Assembly: GCF_900142095.1 (NCBI RefSeq)
Contig: NZ_FQZP01000018.1
Span: forward strand, 1 to 40,832
Origin: Thermoclostridium caenicola
GTDB lineage: Bacteria > Bacillota > Clostridia > DSM-8532
Direction of reading: 5' to 3'
Length of the DNA: 40,832 nucleotides
Shown: piece after piece, positions 24,942 through 33,754 of the stretch
Layout: each line of letters opens with the position of its first letter
Position numbering within the stretch: position 1 is the first letter of the stretch
Notes under the pieces: generated by a model
What the model saw: only the letters and a program-made list of their open reading frames with translations
What the model was told of the DNA's origin: nothing
Database searches by the model: none
Position numbers and translations under genes: made by a program

Positions 24942-24970
24942 AGTGATGATTTTTAGTCGATTGGGGGATC

Positions 24971-25390
24971 ATGATGCGCATAGCAGTGGTAGACGGTCAG
25001 GGGGGCGGAATGGGAAAGACCCTGGTTGAAAAGATCCGGGAAACCCTGGGGTCCGGGGTCAGGATTCTTGCTCTTGGAACCAATGCACTGGCTACTGCTG
25101 CGATGCTGAAGGCAGGGGCGGATGAGGGCGCAACTGGTGAGAACGCTATTGTGGTAAACGCCTCCAAGGTTGATTATATCCTTGGCTCGGTAGGGATTCT
25201 GGCTGCCAATGCCATGCTGGGTGAACTGACCCCGAGAATGGCTGCGGCCATCGCCGAAAGCCCCGCCCAGAAGATACTGATACCGTTTAACCGTTGCAGC
25301 CTTTTTATAGTTGGCACCCGGGACGAACCACTGATCAAGTACATCGAGGAAGCCGCCGAATTGCTGAAAGCCATGATTTCAGCCGAATAA
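24971..25390 (+). CDS. DUF3842 family protein
   Basis: A 139-residue protein of unknown function found in Clostridia. Its N-terminus MMRIAVVDGQGGGMGKTLVEKI looks like a nucleotide-binding strand-loop-helix with a glycine-rich turn. The middle has ALGTNALATAAMLKAGAD, and the C-terminal part has NRCSLFIVG. GGGGGA (24963-24968) precedes two tandem ATGs at 24971 and 24974; the second is better spaced. It is followed by the TPR-GGDEF gene, with 76 bases between them. No enzymatic role can be read from the sequence alone. Confidence 0.8.
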   Translation: MMRIAVVDGQGGGMGKTLVEKIRETLGSGVRILALGTNALATAAMLKAGADEGATGENAIVVNASKVDYILGSVGILAANAMLGELTPRMAAAIAESPAQKILIPFNRCSLFIVGTRDEPLIKYIEEAAELLKAMISAE

Positions 25391-25466
25391 GCGGCAGTTG
25401 GACTGTTATCTTGAAAGATCAGGAAATCAGCGAATATCAGTTTTCTGCAGTCTGTTGGTGTTGCTT

Positions 25467-27011
25467 ATGAAAAGGACTGTCCAGGAAATCAATCATCTCC
25501 TGGAGGAAGCCAGAGCGCAAATCAATACCGATCCCTCCTTGTCCCGCCAAAAGGCTTCTGAGGCATTGAGCCTTTCCGAATCATGCCAGTATCTTGAAGG
25601 ACAGTTCGAAAGCCTCTTTATCCTGGGGCGGGTTTCCAATCTCTACAATCTGGGCTCCGAATCCATTGAGATCTTTGAAAGATGCTACAAGACAGCCGAT
25701 GTCATGGGCGATTCCAGAAGAAAGGCCATGGCCGTGAACGCTCTGGGTGTGACCTATGACAACACGCTGGTTCACTCCAAGGCGCTGGAATGTTTTCTAG
25801 ATGCCCTGGATATCACCCAAAAGCATCAGTTTCAGGACCTGGAGTGCAAGATCCTGAACAATGTGGCTTCTGTCTTTTCCTATCTGAAGGATTATCAGAC
25901 AGCCCTTTCCTATCTGCTTGAGGCTTATCAGAAATCGCTGGGGTCAGGTGAATCCGTAGCGGTTTACCTGCGCAACATAGCCAACATCTACCTGGAGATG
26001 GAGGACTTTGACAAGTGCTATGAGTACAGCATCCTGGCCCGCAATGCCGCCTGGCGCGAAAACGACGGGGAACAGAGAGGTGACGTCTATTTCTTTCTGG
26101 CTCTGGTATATGCCAGGAAGAACAGGCTGCGGAGGGCTTTCCGTTATTTCAACCTCGGATTTGAACTGACCAGGCGCAACCACTGTTTCCATTCCCATGC
26201 CGAGGGCTGCTATGATCTCGCCAGGATATTCCACGCCCAAAAACAGTATGACAGCGCCATCAAGTATCTGAACAAGGCCAGGGAATTGGCTTCGGCCTAT
26301 GGATACCATGTGCTGCTGAAGGATATTCTCAGGCTTAGCGCCGAAACATACCGTCTCATGGGAGACACCGGGATGGAACTCCAGTCGCTGAGGGATTACG
26401 TGGACATCTGTACGCAGCTGGAATCCAAGGATGTGGACAAGAAAAAGAATTATGCCCATCTGCAGTTGTCCCTGTTCAAAATGCGCAAGGAACAGGAGTA
26501 CCTGAAAGCCCAGGCTTATACCGATCCCCTGACAGGCTGCCTGAGTTACAGAGATTTTGACAGGACAGTCCAGGAGTATATCAAAAAACATGCGGATCGC
26601 CGCGTGGCCGTCATCTTTATGGATATGGACAACCTGAAACCCATCAACGACAGGTATGGCCATGACGCGGGGGATCAGTTGATCCTGGAGTTTGCAGGTA
26701 ACATTAAGGAGGCCCTGGGTGATTCAGGCCTCATCTTCAGAAAGAGCGGGGATGAGTTTGTTGTTATCAAACCCTTTACAAGCAGGGATGAACTGAAAGG
26801 GTTTTATGTCAGCCTTTTCTCCCGCCTGTCGAAGGTGAGGGTTATCGGCAGGACACTTACCAACATCAGCTGCAGCATGGGTATTGCCATTGCCCCCGAC
26901 GATTCAACCCAGCCTGCAGAACTTGTCAGGATGGCGGATACGGCCATGTATCGTGCCAAAAGGACAGGAAAAAGATGTTGCTGCTTTTATGATGAGATCC
27001 ATATAAAATGA
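25467..27011 (+). CDS. TPR-repeat diguanylate cyclase (GGDEF domain)
   Basis: A 514-residue cytoplasmic protein. Residues about 1-330 are helical TPR-like repeats (for example AVNALGVTYDNT, ILNNVASVFSYLKDYQTAL and YLRNIANIYLEMEDF). A short coiled linker leads to a GGDEF domain (about 350-512) with FMDMDNLKPINDRYGHDAGD and the signature SGDEF at 427-431. SGDEF is a known active variant, so c-di-GMP synthesis is likely. I see no RxxD inhibitory site before it. There is no membrane segment. The start is ATG 25467; the frame is open back to 25398 without a ribosome site. TPR repeats probably bind a protein or peptide partner, not identified here. Confidence 0.85.
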   Translation: MKRTVQEINHLLEEARAQINTDPSLSRQKASEALSLSESCQYLEGQFESLFILGRVSNLYNLGSESIEIFERCYKTADVMGDSRRKAMAVNALGVTYDNTLVHSKALECFLDALDITQKHQFQDLECKILNNVASVFSYLKDYQTALSYLLEAYQKSLGSGESVAVYLRNIANIYLEMEDFDKCYEYSILARNAAWRENDGEQRGDVYFFLALVYARKNRLRRAFRYFNLGFELTRRNHCFHSHAEGCYDLARIFHAQKQYDSAIKYLNKARELASAYGYHVLLKDILRLSAETYRLMGDTGMELQSLRDYVDICTQLESKDVDKKKNYAHLQLSLFKMRKEQEYLKAQAYTDPLTGCLSYRDFDRTVQEYIKKHADRRVAVIFMDMDNLKPINDRYGHDAGDQLILEFAGNIKEALGDSGLIFRKSGDEFVVIKPFTSRDELKGFYVSLFSRLSKVRVIGRTLTNISCSMGIAIAPDDSTQPAELVRMADTAMYRAKRTGKRCCCFYDEIHIK

Positions 27012-27044
27012 TAGGAGAATGTATGGTCAGCTTCAGGAGGATAC

Positions 27045-27887
27045 ATGCCAGACAGTGAAATCCATGCGCAGCTTCTGCGCATACGCATTGAAAAACCGAG
27101 AATCATCGATATCCCTGGTATGAAGGATTTTCCGGAACTGGTTCAGGGGTTCACCACCCGCTATGGCGGTGTCAGTCAGGGCCCTTATGCGACGTTGAAC
27201 CTGAACTTTTACCGGGAGGATGATCCCGCGCGGGTCATGGAGAATTTTCGCCTGCTGTCCGAAGAGGTGGGAGTTTCCCTTGAGAATATGGTCCTATCCC
27301 GGCAGGTCCACGGATGCCGCGTGTTCAGGGTGGATGATACCCACAGGGGAATGGGCGTGATACGCCCGCGTTCCTATGATGAGGTGGACGGGCTGACGAC
27401 CGATATTCCGGGCATCATGCTGGTAACCTATTATGCCGACTGCGTGCCCCTGTATTTTTATGATCCGGTGAAAAAGGCCATATGCCTGTCCCATTCCGGA
27501 TGGAAGGGTACCCTGCTGGACATAGCCGGCGAGTCGGTGAAAACCATGAAAAACCACTATCAAAGCCGGCCGGAGGATATCCGTGTCAGCCTTGGGCCGC
27601 ATATCCGTGCCTGCTGTTTTGAAGTGGGAGATGATGTTGCCCGGAAATTCTTTGACACTTTCCCATGGTCGGAAGAATCTGCGGGAAAGAACGACAAGGG
27701 CAAGTGGACCCTGAATCTTGAGGCTGTCATCCGGGGAAGCCTTCTGCGGCATGGCATTCTGGAACAACATATTTTCAGCTGCCCATTCTGTACCAAATGT
27801 GAACATGATGTCTTTTTCTCCCATCGGGGGAGTGGTGGAAAGACCGGAACCGGGGCGGCTCTGCTGATGATAAGGAGTTCGGTATGA
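27045..27887 (+). CDS. pgeF: PgeF/YfiH-type laccase-domain protein (peptidoglycan editing factor)
   Basis: Members of this family (once called polyphenol oxidase) remove wrongly inserted residues during wall precursor synthesis in E. coli and hydrolyse nucleosides in vitro. The 280-residue protein has the three metal-binding patterns: QVHG near 86-89, YYADCVPLYF near 129-138 and SHSGWKGT near 148-155. It also has GPHIRACCFEVG and a C-terminal FFSHRG. AGGAGG (27035-27040) precedes the ATG. Its stop overlaps the next gene's ATG (ATGA), so it heads a unit with the solute-binding lipoprotein. Confidence 0.92.
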   Translation: MPDSEIHAQLLRIRIEKPRIIDIPGMKDFPELVQGFTTRYGGVSQGPYATLNLNFYREDDPARVMENFRLLSEEVGVSLENMVLSRQVHGCRVFRVDDTHRGMGVIRPRSYDEVDGLTTDIPGIMLVTYYADCVPLYFYDPVKKAICLSHSGWKGTLLDIAGESVKTMKNHYQSRPEDIRVSLGPHIRACCFEVGDDVARKFFDTFPWSEESAGKNDKGKWTLNLEAVIRGSLLRHGILEQHIFSCPFCTKCEHDVFFSHRGSGGKTGTGAALLMIRSSV

Positions 27888-29428
27888 AGAAAACGGCCAT
27901 TTTCCTTGCTTTGCTTCTTTTCATTACGGGATTGTCGGGCTGCGGCCAGCAAGCCGCCAACCAGGAGGATGCCGGATATTATACCGGCCGGGAGGAGATG
28001 CCCGTCCTTTCACAGGATTCCGGGCCCGCCAAAGGCGGCATTCTCAGCCTCTTCATGACCACACCGGATTCCCTGAATCCCCTTTATACATTGAACCCAT
28101 ATGTCAGGAACCTTTCCATGTTCGTTTTTGACTCGCTGTTTATTGCGGATGGGGAGGACAGCTGTGTCAATCTGCTGGCCGAGTCCTGGCAGCTGAGTGA
28201 TGACGGTGTGACCCTGGATATCAAGCTGCGGGACAAAATCACTTTCCATGACGGCTCGGAGTTTTCCGCAAAGGACGTCGCCTTTACCATTGAAGCCATC
28301 CGCAATGCCGGAGCGAGAAGTCCCTATATGGACAATGTGGCCAATATTGACAGCGTCATGGTAACCGACAGGCTGCAGGTGCGCATGATCTTCAGAAAAA
28401 AGGATCCCCGCTGGCAGCTGAAGATGACCTTTCCCATCCTTCCCGAGCATGTGTTCAGAGACTGGCCCATAGACGGTTATGATCCTGATCAGAAACTGAT
28501 AGGTACAGGGGCATACCGTTTTGATGCCATTCAGGATGATGTGATATCCCTCTCCCGCCATGACGACTGGTGGTATGTTTCAGCACCGGATGGCCTTGGC
28601 CACCCGGTATGGATCGATCGCATTCAGTTCATCATCCATGGCGGTGAGCATGAAATGATGGCCTCTTTCCAGAAGAACATCATCGACATTGCCACGGTGA
28701 GCGGCAACAATATGGATTATTATGCCAATCGTTCCGATATTTTATATAGCCCATATGTGGGGAACCGCTTTGAATATATCCTCCTTTCCAATGTGGGGGC
28801 AGACAACCGGAGAATGGAGAACGTGGCATTCCGGACCATACTGCTCAGGTACCTGGCCGGTTATATGACCCAGAACCCGCTGGAACTCGGCGTATCGGCA
28901 ATTGAAGAAGTTGCCTGGGGAGATATGGAAAAACGTGCGGACAGGGAGGAAGCATTGGCAGCTCTGGAAGAGCTGGGGATGGTGTATGACGAGAGGAAAA
29001 ACGTGCTGTATACCTTCCGCAATGGTGCAAGAACGCCCCTGAACCTGAGCGTCCGGTACAACAGCCTCGATCTGGACAGGGAGACTGTTGCCGAATGGCT
29101 CCAGGCCGCGCTCAATGATATAGGTATTAACGTGGTTCTTGAGAAATCCTCGGAAGAGGAGGAGATGAAAGCCGTTGCCAATGGCAGGTTCGACATCATG
29201 GTCCTGGGAAGCCGCATCCCGCATTTTTCCAGCCTGGAGGAGACGCTTGAGCTGATATGCGGGAACCTGGGCCTTGGAGGTGAGGAGGCCGTGATCCTCC
29301 CCCTGTACCGTAAGTCTGAAGCCGCGCTCTACAGCCTGGACATCAGGGGAGCAAAGGAGCCGTTCTGGAAGAATGTTTACAATGGCTGGACCGATTGGTA
29401 TCTGGTCCGGCACGGAACCGAGCAGTGA
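27884..29428 (+). CDS. Solute-binding lipoprotein, ABC transporter family 5 (peptide type)
   Basis: A 514-residue extracellular binding protein of the oligopeptide/nickel type. It has a lipoprotein signal with lipobox LSGC ending at C20, then the family pattern GGILSLFMTTPDSLNPLYT and ESWQLSDDGVTLDIKLRDKITFHDGSEFSAKDVAFTIEA (about 100-140, the SBP_bac_5 signature). The start overlaps the pgeF stop by 4 bases, suggesting coupled translation. No permease or ATPase gene is next to it, so it is an orphan binding protein. The ligand cannot be predicted. Confidence 0.9.
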   Translation: MKKTAIFLALLLFITGLSGCGQQAANQEDAGYYTGREEMPVLSQDSGPAKGGILSLFMTTPDSLNPLYTLNPYVRNLSMFVFDSLFIADGEDSCVNLLAESWQLSDDGVTLDIKLRDKITFHDGSEFSAKDVAFTIEAIRNAGARSPYMDNVANIDSVMVTDRLQVRMIFRKKDPRWQLKMTFPILPEHVFRDWPIDGYDPDQKLIGTGAYRFDAIQDDVISLSRHDDWWYVSAPDGLGHPVWIDRIQFIIHGGEHEMMASFQKNIIDIATVSGNNMDYYANRSDILYSPYVGNRFEYILLSNVGADNRRMENVAFRTILLRYLAGYMTQNPLELGVSAIEEVAWGDMEKRADREEALAALEELGMVYDERKNVLYTFRNGARTPLNLSVRYNSLDLDRETVAEWLQAALNDIGINVVLEKSSEEEEMKAVANGRFDIMVLGSRIPHFSSLEETLELICGNLGLGGEEAVILPLYRKSEAALYSLDIRGAKEPFWKNVYNGWTDWYLVRHGTEQ

Positions 29429-29444
29429 CAAGCCGAGGTCTTGT

Positions 29445-29951
29445 ATGGAAGAAGTCAGTCTGCATGATATCAGCTTCAGGAGCATCAACCCGCCGGACAT
29501 GGCACAGTTGGAAAAGTGGTACGCCATGACCGACGAGCTGGGCTATGCCACAGGATTCAAGCGGCTTGATGAGGTCAGGGAAAAGCTGCTGTCCTATCCC
29601 ATGACATCCATGATGATCATCCATGGAGAGGAACAGGCCGCGGGTTTTGTATGCTATGAGCTGAAAAACATGAACGGAAAGAATGTGGCATGGATACATA
29701 TCCTCCTCGTTGATCCGGCCTTCCAGAACAGGGGCATAGGCTCATGGACCATCCGGAAACTGCTGGAATGGTTTGAATCCATGGATACCACAGCGGTGGT
29801 GGTTTCGGTTTCCGAACAGAACCATCGTGGGCTTAAGTTCTGGGAAAACCTTGGCTTTTCGCGCTCCCTGGACCTGGAAAGAATTCTCAGCGGTTTTGGG
29901 ACCAAAGGCGTAGTCATCATGAAGAGATACCTGGAGAGACGCTGCTTTTGA
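29445..29951 (+). CDS. GNAT-family N-acetyltransferase
   Basis: A 168-residue acetyltransferase. The acetyl-CoA binding motif reads VDPAFQNRGIGSWTIRKLLEW near residues 86-106, including Q-N-R-G-I-G, and NHRGLKFWENLGF is the usual motif B region. GAGGT (29435-29439) precedes ATG 29445; the longer open frame from 29373 lies inside the previous gene. It starts 17 bases after the lipoprotein stop and is 42 bases before comEC. The substrate is unknown. Confidence 0.85.
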   Translation: MEEVSLHDISFRSINPPDMAQLEKWYAMTDELGYATGFKRLDEVREKLLSYPMTSMMIIHGEEQAAGFVCYELKNMNGKNVAWIHILLVDPAFQNRGIGSWTIRKLLEWFESMDTTAVVVSVSEQNHRGLKFWENLGFSRSLDLERILSGFGTKGVVIMKRYLERRCF

Positions 29952-29993
29952 CAGCGGGAAAGCCTGCCAATATGAAATCCGCGGAGAGCCGCC

Positions 29994-32591
29994 ATGAAAA
30001 GACCGTTGGCTGTATCGGCAATCGCCCTGATAATTGGCATACTGATTGCTGACTGGGTGCCCTCTCTGATACCGGGTTTATGTGCGGTATGTCTTCTTTG
30101 CCTTGCCGGATTGCTTTTATACCGAATACTGCCCGAAAGATCGCCCTTCCTTCTCCTGGCACCTGCGCTGTTGGTGTCAGGTTTTTTATTGCATTATTTC
30201 AATATCCAGGCCGTCAACAGCAGATTCCTGCCGTGGCATGGCCGCCAGGTGATGATAGAAGGGGCCATCCATGATGAGCCCGTCTTTTCCGACGGTCGGG
30301 TGATTTTCACCCTGTCGGCGGATACCATCCTGGAGGAGGACAAGTCCACCCCAATACGCAACGGCAGGATTAAAGTCACTGTTTACAGCGACAGTCCCTT
30401 AAGTGAGCTGCAGTACGGAAAGGTTGTCCGGATTGGTGCAACGCTGGAAATTCCTGCGGGACAGCGCAATATCGGGGGATTTGACTACAGGCGTTTCCTG
30501 GCGGCAAAAGGCATAACGGCGGTATGCAGCATCAATCCTTCGCAGATCAATGTGCTGGAAGGCAGCAGGGGCTTCTTTCCCAAAACCGCCGGCTATGCGA
30601 TACGCAGAAGTGTGCTGGATGCCCTCTACGGGAGCTTGCCGGAACAGGCGGCCTCCCTGGTATCGGGTATGCTCATCGGTTACACCCAGGAAATGCCCGA
30701 AAGCCTGGAAGATGCTTTCAGGCGGGCCGGCCTGTCCCATATCATGGCGGTATCCGGAGCCAATCTGGCCTTCCTGCTGATGCCGTTCATCTGGGTGCTG
30801 AAACGGGCTGGGTTGAATCCCAGGTGGGCGGCGGTGATTGCGTTTCCCGTGATGCTGCTCTATGTCTTTGCTACCGGTATGGAAGCCTCGGTGATGCGCG
30901 CCGCCATCATGGCCGGTATCATGCTTCTGGGGATGATCATCTGGCGGCAGACCGATTTCTTTTGCTCCATATCGGCATCAGCACTGGTCATCCTGCTTTT
31001 CAACACCTATATGCTGTTTGACCCCGGGTTTATTCTGTCCTACAGTGCGGCCATATCCCTCGTGGTGTTCTATAAACCGGTCTTTGAGAAAATTCCTGCG
31101 AAATTGCCCAAGATGATACGGGATACGCTGGCGGGAACCTTTTCAGCCCAGCTGGGTGTGCTTCCTGTCATCGCGGGGAACTTCAACAGCTTTTCGGCGG
31201 TTTCCCTCCTTGCCAACCTGGCGGTGGTGCCCATGACGGGGTTCCTGACGGCGCTGGCTGCTGTTCTGGTTATTTTCTGGCATGTATTCCGACCTGTCTG
31301 CCATGTGCTGGGCTGGGTGGTTTCCGTTTTGTCCCAGGTGATCCTGGCTGTGACCCATGCGCTTTCATCCCTGCCCTGGGCCGAACTGGCAGTGGCCACG
31401 CCCGGTTTTCTTCTGACGGCAGGGTATTACCTGATTCTTCTGACCATCCGCTATGTGGTGCCCTGGCTGGAACAGCGGGCCCGGAAGGCTTATCCTGTAA
31501 GGGCGGATGTATGCCTGGCCGGTGCGGACGGCATTGAAAGGGGATGGGCGGAAGCGGCTGCTGCCATTGGGAGAGGGCGCCTTGTCTGTCCCGGGGCTAT
31601 GGATGTACCGGGACAGTATGCAGGCATTGAGCCCGGTGCCGAAAAAGGACTGGGCCCGGTCCATGCGGGCCATGATGATGGAGCAGGCCGCAAGGCATCG
31701 CGAAGAAAAGGGGCCGGCCGGCTGATTGCCTGCATGCTGGCCGTCTACGGGAGCCTGATCCTTCTGGACCAGGTTCCCTCCGGTAAGCTTGAAATCTATT
31801 TTGCGGATGTGGGGCAGGGGGACTGCAGTATCATCACAACCCCGGCAGGAAGGTGCATCCTCATTGACGGCGGAGGCAGTATCTATGATGACGAGGATTC
31901 CTATACAGGGGAAAGGATCGTGGTTCCCGTCCTTTATGATCTCGGGATAACCCAAATTGACGTCATGATTGCAACCCATGGCCATGCGGATCATATCAAC
32001 GGCCTCAAGAGCGTTATGGATATGATGCGGGTAAAAAGGCTGGTGGTTGCCGATGCGGATGACACCGAAATGAACGAACTGATCGATCATGCCCGCAACA
32101 GGGGTATCCCGGTGGAGCGGGCCAACCAGGATGATATCATATACTCGGAAAAGGATCTCATGCTGACGGTGCTCTATCCCCTTGAGGACAAAGCGCGCAT
32201 GCCTGCAGGGAGTTCCACCAACGCCAATGAGCTTTCACTGGTGACAAGGCTGGATTATGCCGGGTTCAGCGCCGTTTTCACAGGGGATATCGGAACCTCC
32301 ACCGAAAACCGGATCCTTGACCAGCAGAAACTGGACTGTGATTTGCTGAAGGTTCCCCACCACGGTTCAAAATATTCATCAGGCGTCGAATTCATCATGC
32401 GGGCAAGCCCCGCTGTAGCCGTCATCAGCGTGGGGAAAAACCGCTACGGTCATCCCGACGAGGGCGTGAAACAACGTTATACGGCAGCAGGAGCCAGGCT
32501 GTACGAGACCCTCAGTCATGGCGGGATCCTGGTCAGGGTGGACGCCGTTCAACCCGACCGGATATCGGTATGGACGGTGATCAAAGAATGA
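29994..32591 (+). CDS. comEC: ComEC/Rec2 family DNA-uptake channel protein
   Basis: ComEC forms the channel that brings single-stranded DNA across the membrane during natural transformation. The 865-residue protein has an N-terminal DUF4131-type region with hydrophobic segments, then the multi-helix Competence domain (about 220-500, with GLSHIMAVSGANLAFL). A linker (about 503-578) and one more membrane segment lead to a beta-lactamase-like domain with ADVGQGDCSIITTPAG, ATHGHADHINGL and KVPHHGSKYSS. The HxHxDH set is intact. GGAGAG precedes the ATG. The linker's reading frame looks disturbed (see findings). The stop overlaps the convergent speB gene by 11 bases. Confidence 0.93.
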   Translation: MKRPLAVSAIALIIGILIADWVPSLIPGLCAVCLLCLAGLLLYRILPERSPFLLLAPALLVSGFLLHYFNIQAVNSRFLPWHGRQVMIEGAIHDEPVFSDGRVIFTLSADTILEEDKSTPIRNGRIKVTVYSDSPLSELQYGKVVRIGATLEIPAGQRNIGGFDYRRFLAAKGITAVCSINPSQINVLEGSRGFFPKTAGYAIRRSVLDALYGSLPEQAASLVSGMLIGYTQEMPESLEDAFRRAGLSHIMAVSGANLAFLLMPFIWVLKRAGLNPRWAAVIAFPVMLLYVFATGMEASVMRAAIMAGIMLLGMIIWRQTDFFCSISASALVILLFNTYMLFDPGFILSYSAAISLVVFYKPVFEKIPAKLPKMIRDTLAGTFSAQLGVLPVIAGNFNSFSAVSLLANLAVVPMTGFLTALAAVLVIFWHVFRPVCHVLGWVVSVLSQVILAVTHALSSLPWAELAVATPGFLLTAGYYLILLTIRYVVPWLEQRARKAYPVRADVCLAGADGIERGWAEAAAAIGRGRLVCPGAMDVPGQYAGIEPGAEKGLGPVHAGHDDGAGRKASRRKGAGRLIACMLAVYGSLILLDQVPSGKLEIYFADVGQGDCSIITTPAGRCILIDGGGSIYDDEDSYTGERIVVPVLYDLGITQIDVMIATHGHADHINGLKSVMDMMRVKRLVVADADDTEMNELIDHARNRGIPVERANQDDIIYSEKDLMLTVLYPLEDKARMPAGSSTNANELSLVTRLDYAGFSAVFTGDIGTSTENRILDQQKLDCDLLKVPHHGSKYSSGVEFIMRASPAVAVISVGKNRYGHPDEGVKQRYTAAGARLYETLSHGGILVRVDAVQPDRISVWTVIKE

Positions 32592-33426
32592 GGGCCAGTT
32601 CTCTCAGCAGCTTGCATGCGGCCGCGGTGGATATGCCGCTATGGTCGTAATGAGGTGCCAGTTCCACCAGATCGGCAGCCTTGATATCCAGCGGGGTGAG
32701 TTTAACCAGGAAGTTCATAAGTTCCCGGAACGTGACGCCGCCATGCTCCGGTGTGCCGGTGCCGGGAAAGGCCGAGGGATCCAGAACATCCAGGTCAATT
32801 GTCAGGTAAACCGGCCTGCGCCCGATTTCCTGGATGGCCTTTTCAACACCGTCCAGGACAAATGGCGTCAGGAAGGTGTGTTGCCTGGCCCACTGGAACT
32901 CCTCGCGCTCGCCTGAACGGATGCCATACTGCCAGATCCTGTTGTCGCCGACCTTTTCCCATACTCTTCTGATGACTGTCGCATGGGATAACTTAACGCC
33001 AAGGTAATCATCCCTCAGATCCGTATGGGCGTCCAGGTGGATGATACACAGGTCGGGAAAGGCTTCCAGAACGGCTTCCACGGCAGGCAGGGTGACCAGA
33101 TGCTCGCCGCCCAGCATAATGAATTTTTTCTGATCGCGCACAATGCGCCTGGCACAGTCCCCAATATCCCTGAGGACTTGCTGGGTATCCCCGAAGGGGA
33201 GATCCAGATCACCCAGATCGTGGCCCTTGAGATCGGTCATATCCTTGTCCTGATAGGGACTGTATGTTTCAATGCCATAGGATTCGTTGCGGATGGCCGA
33301 CGGGCCGAAGCGCGAACCCGGCCGGAAGGATACCGTGCCGTCAAAGGGTGCGCCGAACACAACGATGTCGGCATCTTCGTATGGGCTGTCGAAACCGAGG
33401 ATTTTGAATTCCGAATTTATCTTCAT
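32581..33426 (-). CDS. speB: Agmatinase/arginase-family ureohydrolase
   Basis: Probably hydrolyses agmatine to putrescine and urea; other ureohydrolase substrates are possible. The 281-residue protein has the Mn-binding motifs GGEH near 104-107, DAHTD near 129-133 and DLDVLDP near 211-217, and the N-terminal segment FGAPFDGTVSFRPGSRFGPSAIR typical of agmatinases. On the minus strand GGAAGGAG lies upstream of the ATG (33424-33426). It is the only clear minus-strand gene and converges on comEC with an 11-base overlap. No spermidine synthase or speD is nearby. Confidence 0.92.
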   Translation of the reverse strand: MKINSEFKILGFDSPYEDADIVVFGAPFDGTVSFRPGSRFGPSAIRNESYGIETYSPYQDKDMTDLKGHDLGDLDLPFGDTQQVLRDIGDCARRIVRDQKKFIMLGGEHLVTLPAVEAVLEAFPDLCIIHLDAHTDLRDDYLGVKLSHATVIRRVWEKVGDNRIWQYGIRSGEREEFQWARQHTFLTPFVLDGVEKAIQEIGRRPVYLTIDLDVLDPSAFPGTGTPEHGGVTFRELMNFLVKLTPLDIKAADLVELAPHYDHSGISTAAACKLLRELALIL

Positions 33427-33754
33427 CCGTACCTTTTCGCTCCTTCCAGGGGAATGCTGTCATCTTCCATCCCATCCTATTCAATCTTGGCAGCCCTGTC
33501 AACGGTTGATGTACGGAAGCCCGTAAAGGCCGGCTGCTGTGCTGCACGGCTGTCCTTTTCCCATTCTCACAGGCTGTTTTGGCGCCTTATCACAATGCGC
33601 CAACCTTTATGGGATCCCTTCCTGCACCAAATGTCATTGTGATCCACGCGTAAGCGGGGCGTGGCAATCTTGCCGCTACGGGCAGAATAGGGTAAAGTAT
33701 AGATAATCAATCATTAAGTCTTGATAGTCAATAACGGAAGGGCGGTTGCTGAGT
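33427..33754. other. Intergenic region between speB and thyA
   Basis: A 328-base gap between divergent speB and thyA. It holds the speB ribosome site and promoter region at the left, repeat copy B (33522-33680) in the middle, and an AT-rich segment (33690-33735) that probably carries the thyA promoter. No convincing hexamer pair is visible there. Confidence 0.6.
33522..33680 (+). repeat. Modular intergenic repeat, copy B
   Basis: Shares blocks with 22362-22600 in the same strand. m1 is 33522-33552, m2 33560-33597 (36 of 38 bases as in copy A), m3 about 33600-33625, and the palindromic block P 33632-33670. The order is m1-m2-m3-P, whereas copy A reads m3-P-m1-insert-m2-m3, as if the unit were circularly permuted or tandem. 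Neither block carries an ORF of note. Confidence 0.75.
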
